DNA of 64,000 nucleotides, taken from positions 1 to 64,000 of the forward strand of contig JAHYZV010000006.1 in NCBI GenBank assembly GCA_019424245.1, written 5' to 3'. The stretch is from Clostridiales bacterium (GTDB lineage: Bacteria; Bacillota; Clostridia; Lachnospirales; Lachnospiraceae). The notes beneath the pieces are model-generated. The model ran no database searches and was not told the DNA's origin. It saw only the letters and a list, made by a program, of their open reading frames with translations. The number at the start of each line of letters is the position of its first letter. Position 1 is the first letter of the stretch. Position numbers and translations under genes: made by a program. Positions 52,945 to 62,352 of this stretch are shown here, one piece after another.

Positions 52945-53481
52945 TTAATATTCCATGTACTCTTCCCCATCGAGGTTCTTCCAGTAGAACTTATCGTCCA
53001 GTATCATATAACTGTGTTCTGAGTTTTCTTTAGGAATTGAAACTGAACCAGGATTCATGTATATGTAATTATCTCTCTTCTCACACTTAGGTACATGTGT
53101 ATGTCCGCAAAGTAGAATATCTCCTTCCTTTAATGCAGGTATATTCTTCTCATCAAGCTTGTGTCCATGTGCAAGAACGATTGATCTGTCATTGAAATTA
53201 AGATATGCCTGTTCTGCAAGTACATTAAAGTCAAGCACCATCTGGTCAACCTCTGTATCACAATTACCTCTTACGCATATAATCTCATTGCGTAAAGGAT
53301 TGAGCATTGCAATAACTTCCTTAGGTGCATATTCCTTAGGCAGGTCATTTCTCGGACCATGGTAGAGTATATCACCTAAAAGAACGAGTCTGTCTGGCTT
53401 CTCTGCTTCATATCTTTCAAGCAGCTTTCTGCAATAATATGCAGAACCGTGTATATCTGATGCAATCATTATCTTCTTCAT
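52945..53481 (-). CDS. YfcE-like metallophosphoesterase
   Basis: The 178 residues have calcineurin-like motifs ASDIHGSAYYCRKLL, LVLLGDILYHGPRNDLP, VRGNCDTEVDQ, LAHGHKLDE and CGHTHVPKC. This is the YfcE/MJ0936 class of metal-dependent phosphodiesterase with unknown natural substrate. Start at 53481 from AAAGGACAGA. Confidence 0.9.
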   Translation of the reverse strand: MKKIMIASDIHGSAYYCRKLLERYEAEKPDRLVLLGDILYHGPRNDLPKEYAPKEVIAMLNPLRNEIICVRGNCDTEVDQMVLDFNVLAEQAYLNFNDRSIVLAHGHKLDEKNIPALKEGDILLCGHTHVPKCEKRDNYIYMNPGSVSIPKENSEHSYMILDDKFYWKNLDGEEYMEY

Positions 53482-53515
53482 ATTCTGTCCTTTCCTTATG
53501 TAAACCGATTCTTGA

Positions 53516-54196
53516 TTATCTTGCAAGCTTATTAAATGTTGGCACTTTATAATGTGAAGCATTACTTAAAAACTGAGATAAAGTATTAGGAACCTTGTAT
53601 GTATCAAGTACCTTCTTCATAAAAGCAATTGATCTTTTCTTATACTTCATGCTTCGCAATACTGTTACCGCGGCCTCATCATCATAACCCCTTGCAAACT
53701 GCTTTGCATATCTTGCAAATTTAGTTTTATCAAGTTCAGGAATGTTAAAATAATTCTGGAATATCTCCATTGCCTCAATAATTCTCGTATTATCAAAATC
53801 AAGTTCTACTGCAGGTCTTTTCACCTCTATATTACCAATATGACATACAGACTGCTTACACACGTTAGAATACAGGCTTATACTATCAGACTTAACATTC
53901 GTAAGCGAATATTTGTTATACAGGTGTATTCCGGTAAACATTCCGCTTGAATTATCCTCTCCAAAGAAATAATTCAGTAAAAGCTCTGTAATATCTCCCT
54001 GCGCATCTGATTTCTTAATATACATGCCTCTTCCAACACGGATTATCTCACCCTCGTCAGAGAGTCTTTCGACCGCCCGGAAGAATGCTTCCTGATTCAT
54101 CCGCACAAATCCATGCTCATACATGTCATTAGCCGACACAATTGTGCCATCTGCCACATTATCAAAGTAATCTAATATCTTATCTCTGTTCTTCAT
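53516..54196 (-). CDS. AbiEi/DUF6088-like antitoxin-type protein
   Basis: The 226-residue protein has a winged-helix start (MYEHGFVRMNQEAFFRAVERL, then GRGMYIKKSD) like AbiEi antitoxins and DUF6088 proteins. AbiEi usually represses and neutralises a following AbiEii nucleotidyltransferase toxin. No such gene is here: the next gene is a phosphoesterase. It could be an orphan or a regulator with another target. Confidence 0.7.
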   Translation of the reverse strand: MKNRDKILDYFDNVADGTIVSANDMYEHGFVRMNQEAFFRAVERLSDEGEIIRVGRGMYIKKSDAQGDITELLLNYFFGEDNSSGMFTGIHLYNKYSLTNVKSDSISLYSNVCKQSVCHIGNIEVKRPAVELDFDNTRIIEAMEIFQNYFNIPELDKTKFARYAKQFARGYDDEAAVTVLRSMKYKKRSIAFMKKVLDTYKVPNTLSQFLSNASHYKVPTFNKLAR

Positions 54197-54219
54197 AATT
54201 CTTTAGCATAGTGAAGTTA

Positions 54220-54966
54220 TTACACTTCTTCAAGATTGATTGTCTCTGTTTCTTCTGTATCATCAGCAGATTCTTCCTTTTCAGTTTCTTCTGCTTCTTC
54301 CTTATCTGTATTTGTATCAGATGCTTCTGGTTTTTTCTGCTCATTATCAGATACTTTTCCATTAATTACCTTGACTTCAACCTCAACGTCTCCGTCTTTC
54401 TCATCAAATATAACATCATCATCAAAATCATCCTCTGATGCGAGGCAGTCATCCTCATCAACAAAATCAGGATCTTCCTCATCTTCTTCATCGACATAGA
54501 AATTAACAGGAATTACTTCTACATTACTGCATACAGCCTTACCAATAATATATACTGTGTGGATTCCTTCTTCGTCAACATTATCAACAAGATTCTTAAC
54601 ACCAGCTATCTTTCTTGAAATATCACATGTTGCATTGACACCTTCTGGAAGAATGATAGTTACTGAACTTGCATTACTTGAGAAATTAATATATACATCC
54701 TTCTCAAACACTGCAAGACCGAGGTCAAGTACTGTCTTAGAGGCCACTGCTTTAAGCTCGCAGCCAGCAAATACCTCATCTTCAACCTCTATAACCTTCT
54801 TCTCTCCGATAGCATTATACTTACGGATTTCATCATCAAAACTATCATTCTCTTCTTTAGCGAATCTTTCCTTAGTCTGCTTGAACTTATCAAAAGCAAC
54901 CTTGCCTGCTACAGCAGCAGCGCCCACTCCTAAAACAACCTTAGCCAATCCATGTTTCTTTGCCAT
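54220..54966 (-). CDS. LiaF-like C-terminal-domain protein with acidic tail
   Basis: The 248 residues start with a short hydrophobic segment (AKVVLGVGAAAVAGKVAF), then a beta-solenoid-like domain (LDLGLAVFEKDVYINFSSNA, then VYIIGKAVCSNVEVIPVNFY) resembling the LiaF/DUF4097 fold. The last 75 residues are almost entirely Asp/Glu with Thr. The role is unknown; LiaF proteins in Firmicutes act in envelope stress, but no LiaRS is present. Start at 54966 by GGAGGATAAT. Confidence 0.7.
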   Translation of the reverse strand: MAKKHGLAKVVLGVGAAAVAGKVAFDKFKQTKERFAKEENDSFDDEIRKYNAIGEKKVIEVEDEVFAGCELKAVASKTVLDLGLAVFEKDVYINFSSNASSVTIILPEGVNATCDISRKIAGVKNLVDNVDEEGIHTVYIIGKAVCSNVEVIPVNFYVDEEDEEDPDFVDEDDCLASEDDFDDDVIFDEKDGDVEVEVKVINGKVSDNEQKKPEASDTNTDKEEAEETEKEESADDTEETETINLEEV

Positions 54967-55038
54967 AGTATTATCCTCCAATTCACGCATTATAATGCAA
55001 TCTACTCTTTAAATTTAATCACCACAAAATCTTGTTTT

Positions 55039-55068
55039 AGTATATCATACTCCCTATACAAAAATCAA
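55039..55068 (-). promoter_or_regulatory. Candidate promoter of the LiaF-like gene
   Basis: TTGATT (plus 55063-55068) and TATACT (plus 55039-55044) are separated by 18 bases. It overlaps the end of queH. Confidence 0.45.
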
Positions 55069-55682
55069 CGCGAATAGACACATCCGCAATAATTCTGCCT
55101 GTATAAATTATACTCATGTGATAGTTCAATAGAACGCTTATATCCCTCTTTTTTCTTAAAATCTGATAAAAGATATGGCATATCATATTCCTCTGAAAGC
55201 TTTAAACCTATTTCATTAAGCTTGACGCTGTTCTTTAGAGGGCTTATTGTAAGCGTTGTCGTAAAATAATCAAATCCACCAGCCTTTGCAGTTTCACAGG
55301 TCTTTTTAAGCCGCAGCTCATAACAACGGAAGCATCTCTCCCCGCCTTCCCTGCACTGTTCATATCCTTTAGCTATGTCATAGAATTCCTTAGTATCATA
55401 ATCGCCTTCTATGAAGGAAACCTTATACTTTGCCGGAAATTCACTGATGAATCTCTTCTGTTCCTCTACTCTCTTCCTATACTCTTCTTCTGCTGATATG
55501 TTCGGATTGTAGTAGAATACAGTTATATGGAAATAATCAGAAAGATACTCTATGCAATGGCTGCTGCACGGTGCACAGCAGCTGTGAAGCAGCAGTGTTG
55601 GTACAATTCCGTCTTTCTGGAAGCCCGCTATCTTCTTATCAAGTTCTTTCTGAAAATTTCTCTGTTCAAAAGGTATTCCCAT
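55065..55682 (-). CDS. queH: Epoxyqueuosine reductase QueH
   Basis: QueH performs the final step of tRNA queuosine synthesis and is unrelated to QueG. The 205 residues show the metal-cluster cysteines HSCCAPCSSHC, CFRCYELRL and YCGCVY, which identify the DUF208/QueH family. The ATG lies one base from the hisC stop, so the genes are cotranscribed. No other queuosine genes are in the window. Confidence 0.92.
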   Translation of the reverse strand: MGIPFEQRNFQKELDKKIAGFQKDGIVPTLLLHSCCAPCSSHCIEYLSDYFHITVFYYNPNISAEEEYRKRVEEQKRFISEFPAKYKVSFIEGDYDTKEFYDIAKGYEQCREGGERCFRCYELRLKKTCETAKAGGFDYFTTTLTISPLKNSVKLNEIGLKLSEEYDMPYLLSDFKKKEGYKRSIELSHEYNLYRQNYCGCVYSR

Positions 55683-55683
55683 A

Positions 55684-56748
55684 TTACTTAACCTGTCCTG
55701 TTATCTCTTCTAACGCAGCGTAAAGCTTTTCCATCTGCTCATCAGTTCCTATTGTAATTCTTAAGTAATTATCAATAAGTGGCTGGTTAAAATATCTGAC
55801 AAATATGTTCTTTTCTTTAAGTTTTTCAAATATTTCCTTAGCCGGAACACTCTTGTGTGTTGCAAATATAAAGTTAGCCTTAGAGTCAGGGAATGAGAAG
55901 CCTAACTGTGAAAGTCTTTCCTTAGCATTCTCTCTGGTCTTAACTATCTTACCCACGCACTCTTCAAAGTATTCCTTATCATTGACAGACTCAATGCCAT
56001 AGCTTATTGAAGTTCTGTTCATTGTGTATGAATTGAATGAGAATTTGACATCATTAAGAGCCTTTATAAGCTCAGGATTACCAAAGCAGTAACCTATTCT
56101 CATACCAGCCATTGAACGTGACTTAGAAAATGTCTGGACAACCAGCACATTTTCATACTTATTGACAAGCTCCATTGCTGACTTTCCGCCAAAATCAATA
56201 TATGCCTCATCAACAATAACAACTACATCCTGATTATGTTTAATAATATCCTCAACCTTATCAAGTTCCATATAAAGTGCTGTAGGAGCATTAGGGTTAG
56301 GGAATACCACTCCGCCATTCTCCTTGTAATAATCTTCTGGAATTATATTAAAATCCTTATCAAGCGGCTGCTTCTCATATGGAATTCTGTAAAGGTCAGC
56401 CCATACACTGTAGAATGAATATGAGATATCAGGAAACAGTATTGGCTTGTCAGAATTAAAGAATGTCAGGAAGCACATTGACAATACATCATCAGAGCCA
56501 ACTCCGACGAACACCTGATTATCATTCATTCCGTAATAAGCTGCAATTGCATGTACAAGGTCTGTAACCTCAGGGTCCGGATAAAGCCTTAAATCGCTGA
56601 TATTCATTCTCTCTGCTGCCTCAAGCACCTTAGGTGTTGGAGGATATGGATTCTCGTTGGTATTAAGCTTTACAACATCTTTAACCTTAGGCTGCTCTCC
56701 CGGCACATATGGCTCAACTCTTCTGATATTCTTCTCCCATGTCTTCAT
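55684..56748 (-). CDS. hisC: Histidinol-phosphate aminotransferase
   Basis: The 354-residue PLP enzyme has NTNENPYPPTP at the N-terminus and the PLP-lysine segment VVQTFSKSRSMAGMRIGYC. HisC performs the transamination step of histidine synthesis and may also act on aromatic amino acids. Start at 56748 from GAGGACTTAT. It is 27 bases downstream of a second aminotransferase and no other his genes are near, so an aromatic role is possible. Confidence 0.85.
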   Translation of the reverse strand: MKTWEKNIRRVEPYVPGEQPKVKDVVKLNTNENPYPPTPKVLEAAERMNISDLRLYPDPEVTDLVHAIAAYYGMNDNQVFVGVGSDDVLSMCFLTFFNSDKPILFPDISYSFYSVWADLYRIPYEKQPLDKDFNIIPEDYYKENGGVVFPNPNAPTALYMELDKVEDIIKHNQDVVVIVDEAYIDFGGKSAMELVNKYENVLVVQTFSKSRSMAGMRIGYCFGNPELIKALNDVKFSFNSYTMNRTSISYGIESVNDKEYFEECVGKIVKTRENAKERLSQLGFSFPDSKANFIFATHKSVPAKEIFEKLKEKNIFVRYFNQPLIDNYLRITIGTDEQMEKLYAALEEITGQVK

Positions 56749-56775
56749 ATATAAGTCCTCTTCTTTCACAAATAA

Positions 56776-57963
56776 TTATAACCCCATCTCTTTAGCAACT
56801 TCTGCAAAATGTGGTAATGAATTAACAATTGTCTCATAAGATACACAGTATGCAATTCTAACATATCCAGGGCATCCAAATGATGACGCAGGAACCATAA
56901 GGATATTGTGCTTCTTGGCTGCCTCACAGAAAACAGTTTCATCTTCAACAGGCGACTTTACGAAAAGATAGAAAGCTCCCTCTGGCTTTACACATTCAAA
57001 GCCTAACTTTGTGAGTCCTTCGTATATTACCTTTCTGTTCTTGTCATATGCTTCAAGGTTAACCTGTGCATCAACACATTTTGCAACAACTCTCTGCATA
57101 AGTGAAGGTGCATTAACGAATCCTAAAATTCTTGTAGCTACAGAAGCTGCTGACTTAACATCTTCTGAATCTGTAACCTCATCAGGAATAACAAGATATC
57201 CGATTCGCTCACCTGGAAGTGAAAGCGACTTACTGTATGAATAACCAACAATAGTATTGTCGTAATATTTAGTAAGATATGGAACATCAACACCGTCATA
57301 AGCTAACTCTCTGTATGGTTCATCTGCTATTAAGTAAATCTCTGTTCCGTACTCCTTCTGCTTCTTATCCATAATAGCAGCCATCTTCTTTATAGTATCC
57401 TCTGAATATACAACACCTGTCGGGTTATTAGGATTATTAACGATAACAGCTCTTGTCTTAGGTGTTATCTTTGCTTCAAACTCGTCAAGCTTAGGCTGGA
57501 AATCCACAGTATTAGGTGAAACAACGACTAATTTTCCACCAAAATTGCTTACATAATTCCTGTATTCACCAAAGAATGGCGCAAATGTCATAACCTCTTC
57601 GCCCGGATTAAGTAATGTCTTGAATATTGTATTAAGCCCGCCTGCTGCTCCAACAGTCATTACAATATTAGTATGGTTAAAATGTGTTCCGAATCTTCTA
57701 TTAAGTGACTCAGCTATAGTCTGTCTCACATCCTCATATCCTGCATTACTCATATAGCCATGTATAAATGTTGATTCTTCATTATCTACTATATCCTTAA
57801 CTGCTTCATTAACCTCTGCAGGTGCTGGAACATTAGGGTTACCAAGTGAGAAATCATACACATTTTCTGCTCCGTATAACTTGGCAAGTCTGTTGCCTTC
57901 CTCGAACATTGCACGGATTACCGAACTGTTTTTTACTAAAGAAACCATTGAATCAGCTATCAT
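56776..57963 (-). CDS. Class I pyridoxal-phosphate aminotransferase
   Basis: The 395 residues show FSLGNPNVPAPAEV, NNPNNPTGVVYS, ADEPYRELAYDG and the PLP lysine in GYSYSKSLSLPGERIGYL. This is the AspB/AAT-like group common in Clostridia. The substrate is not set by sequence; aspartate or branched/aromatic amino acids are possible. GGGAGGATATAAACA before the start. Confidence 0.88.
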   Translation of the reverse strand: MIADSMVSLVKNSSVIRAMFEEGNRLAKLYGAENVYDFSLGNPNVPAPAEVNEAVKDIVDNEESTFIHGYMSNAGYEDVRQTIAESLNRRFGTHFNHTNIVMTVGAAGGLNTIFKTLLNPGEEVMTFAPFFGEYRNYVSNFGGKLVVVSPNTVDFQPKLDEFEAKITPKTRAVIVNNPNNPTGVVYSEDTIKKMAAIMDKKQKEYGTEIYLIADEPYRELAYDGVDVPYLTKYYDNTIVGYSYSKSLSLPGERIGYLVIPDEVTDSEDVKSAASVATRILGFVNAPSLMQRVVAKCVDAQVNLEAYDKNRKVIYEGLTKLGFECVKPEGAFYLFVKSPVEDETVFCEAAKKHNILMVPASSFGCPGYVRIAYCVSYETIVNSLPHFAEVAKEMGL

Positions 57964-58095
57964 TGTTTATATCCTCCCAAAAAAATATGACTACATTATA
58001 ATCAAAATCATTTGATTTTACAACTTTCAATAGATGTAATCATATGTTATTATTTAGATTAGTATTTCATTAATTCCAACTGGGGGAAGAATATT

Positions 58096-59796
58096 ATGTC
58101 TAAAACTCTTTATTCAGTATACAGATATATTGTTTTAGGTCTGTTTCTTATTATTAACATATGGCTGTTTCTGCTAAGCATTTTCAGTACGAGCAGACTG
58201 ACATCTGATGCAAGTGAACACACTTATTACACAGGAGACCATGCATGGCTTCATATAATCATACTTGTAGTTCTTATTGCTGCAGCCTTTTATCTTGTGA
58301 GAAATAACATTTTCACCAGAATTAACAGTTATCTTTCCAATAACGAGAAAACATTTATACGAATCCGCAATATATGTCTTATTATAATTGGTATAAGCGG
58401 TGCTGCCTGGGTTCTGCTTACGCAGAGTAATGCAGGCGCTGACCAGTATTATGTGCTTGATGCTGCAAGAGGACTTAGAAACGGTGATTATTCGGCATTC
58501 CGGTACAATGGCTATATAGCAAAATACACTAACCAGATTGGGCTTCTGTTCATTGAATACATTATAGGTTTCATAGTTGGTGACTATAATTACTTATTCT
58601 GGCAGCTTCTTAATGTTGTGATGATTGTATTCACTTACAAGATGTTTTCTGACATACTTGGGATTTTAAAGCTTCCGCGGATTGCAAGCCTGTCCACTAT
58701 TATACTGGGAATTCTGTTTTTCCCATGGACTCTCTACAGCGTATTCATATATGGCAATGTTGCAGGATTATTCTTTGCCACTTCCGCTTTCAAATACACA
58801 ATGCTTTTTATTGACAGCCTTAAAGAATTTAACAGCTTTAAGATTTCATATATTGTTATAAGTGCTGTTTCCATGATGTTAAGCGTTATGGTTAAGAATA
58901 ATTATCTTATATTCATGATTGCGCTCATAATCTATACGGTTGCAGAAGCACTAAGACACAGAAATATACAGATTATTCTTGTTACATGTGCCGTAATTGC
59001 AGGATTTGCAATTCAGGCCATTGTTCCAAAGCTTGTTATCGAAAAGATTTCCGGCTGCAATCTTGGAAGCGGTGCTTCAAGCTGGACATGGATTGCAATG
59101 GGACTTCACCCATCTGATGGCAATGTTTATGCAGACGGCTGGTACAGCGGGCGTATTGCTGCATTTTACGAGAATAACGATTACGATACTAAGAAAGAAG
59201 CTGAGGTTTCTAAAGCAGAGATTAAAGGTTATATTGACACATATAAAAACGACCACAAAGCATTTACATCATTTCTTTCGAAGAAAGTTGCCTCTCAGTG
59301 GAATAACCCTGAATTCCAGTGTTTCTGGATAACCAATGTCCGCAGCAGTGATATTGAGAAAAGCCCTGTTATCTCGGATATTCTTTCACTAAAGGGAAGT
59401 TCAACATTTATCGCATTTCTTAATATGATGCAGAGTATTATTTTATTTGGAAGTATGCTTTATGCTGTGAATACACTTATTGAAGGTACTTTCGCAGGTG
59501 CTGCTGTGCTTCCTCTTACTTTCATTGGTGGTTTCATATTCCACCTGTTCTGGGAAGGCAAATGCCAGTACACGCTTCCTTATTTCATGCTGTTACTTCC
59601 TCTTAGTATTATTGGTTTTTACAGCATGGCAAAGAAACTGTCCTCAGTCTCAAAGAAGTATTTATACAAATGTAGTGTATTTGCTGTAATTCTTTTATTC
59701 ATAGCAATTATATTCAACCGTTTTATTATTCTTAATCAGGATAATAAGAGTTACAGGCAATACAGGGAATACACTATTGAACAGCAAAAACTTTAA
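58096..59796 (+). CDS. Multi-pass membrane protein, GT-C glycosyltransferase-like
   Basis: The 566-residue protein has about 11-13 transmembrane helices. A conserved outer loop after helix 3 reads NAGADQYYVLDAARGLRNGDY, in the place where GT-C (GT39-like) enzymes carry their catalytic acid. It is followed after 12 bases by a GT2 gene that would make polyprenyl-phosphate sugar. Together they probably add a sugar to a surface polymer or protein. Identity as GT-C is inferred. Confidence 0.75.
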   Translation: MSKTLYSVYRYIVLGLFLIINIWLFLLSIFSTSRLTSDASEHTYYTGDHAWLHIIILVVLIAAAFYLVRNNIFTRINSYLSNNEKTFIRIRNICLIIIGISGAAWVLLTQSNAGADQYYVLDAARGLRNGDYSAFRYNGYIAKYTNQIGLLFIEYIIGFIVGDYNYLFWQLLNVVMIVFTYKMFSDILGILKLPRIASLSTIILGILFFPWTLYSVFIYGNVAGLFFATSAFKYTMLFIDSLKEFNSFKISYIVISAVSMMLSVMVKNNYLIFMIALIIYTVAEALRHRNIQIILVTCAVIAGFAIQAIVPKLVIEKISGCNLGSGASSWTWIAMGLHPSDGNVYADGWYSGRIAAFYENNDYDTKKEAEVSKAEIKGYIDTYKNDHKAFTSFLSKKVASQWNNPEFQCFWITNVRSSDIEKSPVISDILSLKGSSTFIAFLNMMQSIILFGSMLYAVNTLIEGTFAGAAVLPLTFIGGFIFHLFWEGKCQYTLPYFMLLLPLSIIGFYSMAKKLSSVSKKYLYKCSVFAVILLFIAIIFNRFIILNQDNKSYRQYREYTIEQQKL

Positions 59797-59808
59797 CGGG
59801 AGGTTTTT

Positions 59809-60783
59809 ATGAACAGACCTGATTGTTTATATATTGTAATTCCATGCTACAATGAGGAACAGGTTCTGCCTGTTACTTCAGGCATGTTTCTTGATGAACT
59901 TAACCATCTTATCAAAGCCGGCAAAATCAGTTCTGACAGCAGGATAATGTTTGTCAATGATGGAAGTTCTGACAGTACATGGGATATCATTACGGATTTA
60001 TCAAAGAAAGATAAGCATTTCATCGGAATAAGCCAGAGCCGCAACCGCGGACACCAGAGCAGTGTACTTGCCGGTCTTATGGAGGCATCCCAGTATGCTG
60101 ATATGACTATATCTATAGATTGCGACGGACAGGATGATATTCATGCAATGGAAGATATGGTTGACGCTTACCACGATGGCTGTGATATCGTCTATGGTGT
60201 AAGAAATGACCGTTCAACAGATACATTTTTTAAAAGAAACACAGCCAAAGGCTTCTATAAAATCATGGCAAAGCTTGGCGCAGAAACTGTATATAACCAT
60301 GCCGATTACAGGCTTTTATCAAAGCGTGTGATTAATGAACTGGCACAATTCAAAGAAACTAATCTGTACCTTCGTGGGCTTATCCCGCTTGTCGGTTTTA
60401 AAAGTACAAGCGTATATTATTCAAGAAGCGAACGACTTGCCGGAAAGTCGCACTATCCTTTCAGCAAAATGCTTAACCTTGCATTAAACGGCATAACAAG
60501 CCTTAGTGTAAAACCACTCCGTCTTGTTATGTCACTTGGTATTATCGTTTCAATTCTCAGCTTCATCGGTGTTATATGGGCTGTCGTTGACAACCTGCTC
60601 GGCAACACAGTAACCGGCTGGGCAAGTACAGTATGTATCGTATGCTTCATGGGCGGAATACAGCTTATGTGCCTCGGGGTTATCGGGGAATACATCGGGA
60701 AGATATATATGGAGGTCAAGAATAGACCTAGGTTTATTATCAGTGAGAGGACTTATGAGTGCAATGAAGATGACAATCAGTAA
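59809..60783 (+). CDS. GtrB-like polyprenyl-phosphate glycosyltransferase (GT2)
   Basis: The 324 residues have a GT2 domain (YIVIPCYNEEQVLPVTS, VNDGSSDSTWDI, SIDCDGQDDIHAMEDM) and two C-terminal transmembrane helices, the arrangement of GtrB and dolichol-phosphate mannose synthases. It moves a sugar from a nucleotide donor to polyprenyl phosphate. The upstream membrane protein is a likely user. Good GGGAGG site. Confidence 0.9.
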   Translation: MNRPDCLYIVIPCYNEEQVLPVTSGMFLDELNHLIKAGKISSDSRIMFVNDGSSDSTWDIITDLSKKDKHFIGISQSRNRGHQSSVLAGLMEASQYADMTISIDCDGQDDIHAMEDMVDAYHDGCDIVYGVRNDRSTDTFFKRNTAKGFYKIMAKLGAETVYNHADYRLLSKRVINELAQFKETNLYLRGLIPLVGFKSTSVYYSRSERLAGKSHYPFSKMLNLALNGITSLSVKPLRLVMSLGIIVSILSFIGVIWAVVDNLLGNTVTGWASTVCIVCFMGGIQLMCLGVIGEYIGKIYMEVKNRPRFIISERTYECNEDDNQ

Positions 60784-60859
60784 TAAAAGCGCGGCATATA
60801 ATCCAAGACTGATGTAGATTCATTATACATGCCTGATGAGTGATACCATAGACTTATTT

Positions 60860-61156
60860 CCCATAAAACATTCATATATGTGTTTCTTATAGGCAGATTA
60901 TGGGTTCATCTATTAAAATAAACGTGAATTAATTATGTAACTACCTATAAAAAGTTGTTTATAAAACTTCTTATAGGTAGTTTTTTGCTTTCAGAAATAC
61001 TCTTTGATGAAACCAGTGGGAATTTTGCCTATAAAAAAGAAGATTATGATAAGTCTTATAGGACAGAACTAAGAGGGAACATTATTTATTAGCATGGTTA
61101 GGTTGAAATATATGAGATACTACCTATAAGTGAGTATATAACATATTTCTTATAGG
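60860..61156. repeat. Array of four small hairpins with CCTATAA/TTATAGG arms
   Basis: Inverted repeats lie at 60860-60893 (CCCATAA/TTATAGG, one mismatch), 60940-60981 (ACTACCTATAA/TTATAGGTAGT, inner AAGTT/AACTT, then TTTTTT), 61028-61062 and 61123-61156 (both CCTATAA/TTATAGG). Left arms start 82, 85 and 95 bases apart. The second copy has a T tract and may serve as terminator for the GT2 gene. The arrangement mirrors the CCTAC cluster at 164-471. The 382-base spacer otherwise holds no convincing gene. Confidence 0.65.
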
Positions 61157-61165
61157 ACACAGCCA

Positions 61166-61666
61166 CTACGCTATCAGGACGGGTACAATCAGATTAAATA
61201 CCAGCACCATCAGTATGTCTGATAGATAAATGTTTCTATAGGCTGCCAATGTTATTATTATTCTTATGGCTATTATTATCACCGTCATTACTGCACATGG
61301 TTTTATTTTCTTTTTTGTTATGAATATCCATAGCTGCATCCTGTCTATTGGCATGTTTTTGAGCAGTTCTTTTGTTGTTATTCTTTTTCTGTTAGTGCTG
61401 TATGATTCCTGATAAGATTTGTATTTCATGACCATATATGTCACGCCAAGAAGGTAAAACATGTACCCAATCAGAACAACCTTCATGTCATTGTTTAAAT
61501 CACTGAAATCTATCATTTTATTAGGTGCACATGCTAATATTCCTGATATTATGAAGAAGAATATGGCCAAAAACTTCTCTCCTACGTTATCCGAAAACCA
61601 CGTATTTTCTTCTTTAAAGAACTTTTCTAATTTTTCCTGCTGTTTGATATCTGTTTTGATAGTCAT
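61166..61666 (-). CDS. Small membrane protein of an ABC transporter operon
   Basis: The 166 residues have four predicted helices (about 28-47, 60-80, 120-140, 148-166) and a basic middle (RKRITTKELLKNMPIDRMQL), which resembles the coupling region of ABC-2 type permease subunits. It starts 24 bases after the ATPase stop. Probably a membrane part of the exporter. Confidence 0.65.
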   Translation of the reverse strand: MTIKTDIKQQEKLEKFFKEENTWFSDNVGEKFLAIFFFIISGILACAPNKMIDFSDLNNDMKVVLIGYMFYLLGVTYMVMKYKSYQESYSTNRKRITTKELLKNMPIDRMQLWIFITKKKIKPCAVMTVIIIAIRIIITLAAYRNIYLSDILMVLVFNLIVPVLIA

Positions 61667-61690
61667 CTTTTCCTCTTTCCTGCGCTGTTC

Positions 61691-62350
61691 TCACACTATG
61701 CATCCAATACTTTCGCTGAACTCTCCCAGTCTGCCGCCCTCCATAACTGCCACATAATCCGTATTCTTCATAATCTCTGTCATGTCATGTGTTGTCATAA
61801 TCACACAGCATTCCTGTGCTATAAGTTCTCTTAACATGTCAAATAATTCTATCTTAAACACTGCATCCATGCCTGCTGTTGCTTCATCAAGAAGATACAG
61901 TCTGCTGTGATGTGCTATTGCAAACGCAAGCTGGAACTTCATACGCTCACCTCTTGACATACGCCACAATGTCGTTGCAGTGCTGACATTCATCTTTTTC
62001 ATACATTCATTAAACAGTTCCACATCAAAATCATCATACACAAGTCCCAGTATATCAGCATTCTGCTTTCCGGTACGGTTCTCGAAGAATACATTATCCT
62101 CTGACACCAGCCCGGTGATTTCCATTGCTTTTGCATGATTTCCAGCAAGCTCGTAACCGGACAGCTTTATGCTGCCTGTATATCTTTTTTTCCCTGTTAA
62201 AATGTAGTTAAACAATGTCGTTTTTCCTGCTCCGTTCTTTCCTGTGACCGCATATATGTAGCCGTTTTCCAGTGTCATACTGACATTCTTAAGCTTAAAT
62301 CCAAAGCCTTTTCCTGTTACATCTTTAAACTCCAATGCAATATTGTCCAT
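61691..62350 (-). CDS. ABC transporter ATP-binding protein
   Basis: The 219 residues show Walker A GKNGAGKTTLF, the signature MSRGERMKFQLAFAI, Walker B LYLLDEATAGMD and H-loop TTHDMTEIM. The signature has SRGE instead of SGGQ. It is the second ATPase of this operon and follows the GntR gene by two bases. Confidence 0.92.
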   Translation of the reverse strand: MDNIALEFKDVTGKGFGFKLKNVSMTLENGYIYAVTGKNGAGKTTLFNYILTGKKRYTGSIKLSGYELAGNHAKAMEITGLVSEDNVFFENRTGKQNADILGLVYDDFDVELFNECMKKMNVSTATTLWRMSRGERMKFQLAFAIAHHSRLYLLDEATAGMDAVFKIELFDMLRELIAQECCVIMTTHDMTEIMKNTDYVAVMEGGRLGEFSESIGCIV

Positions 62351-62352
62351 TT

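Noticed and set aside
54236..55012. Plus-strand Ser-rich ORFs opposite the LiaF-like gene
   Set aside because: They are antisense readings of the acidic tail and core of the minus-strand gene.
60860..61156. Type III antitoxin RNA repeats
   Set aside because: Units are 82-95 bases apart with differing spacers and no toxin gene follows; the toxin-like fragment is 20 kb away.
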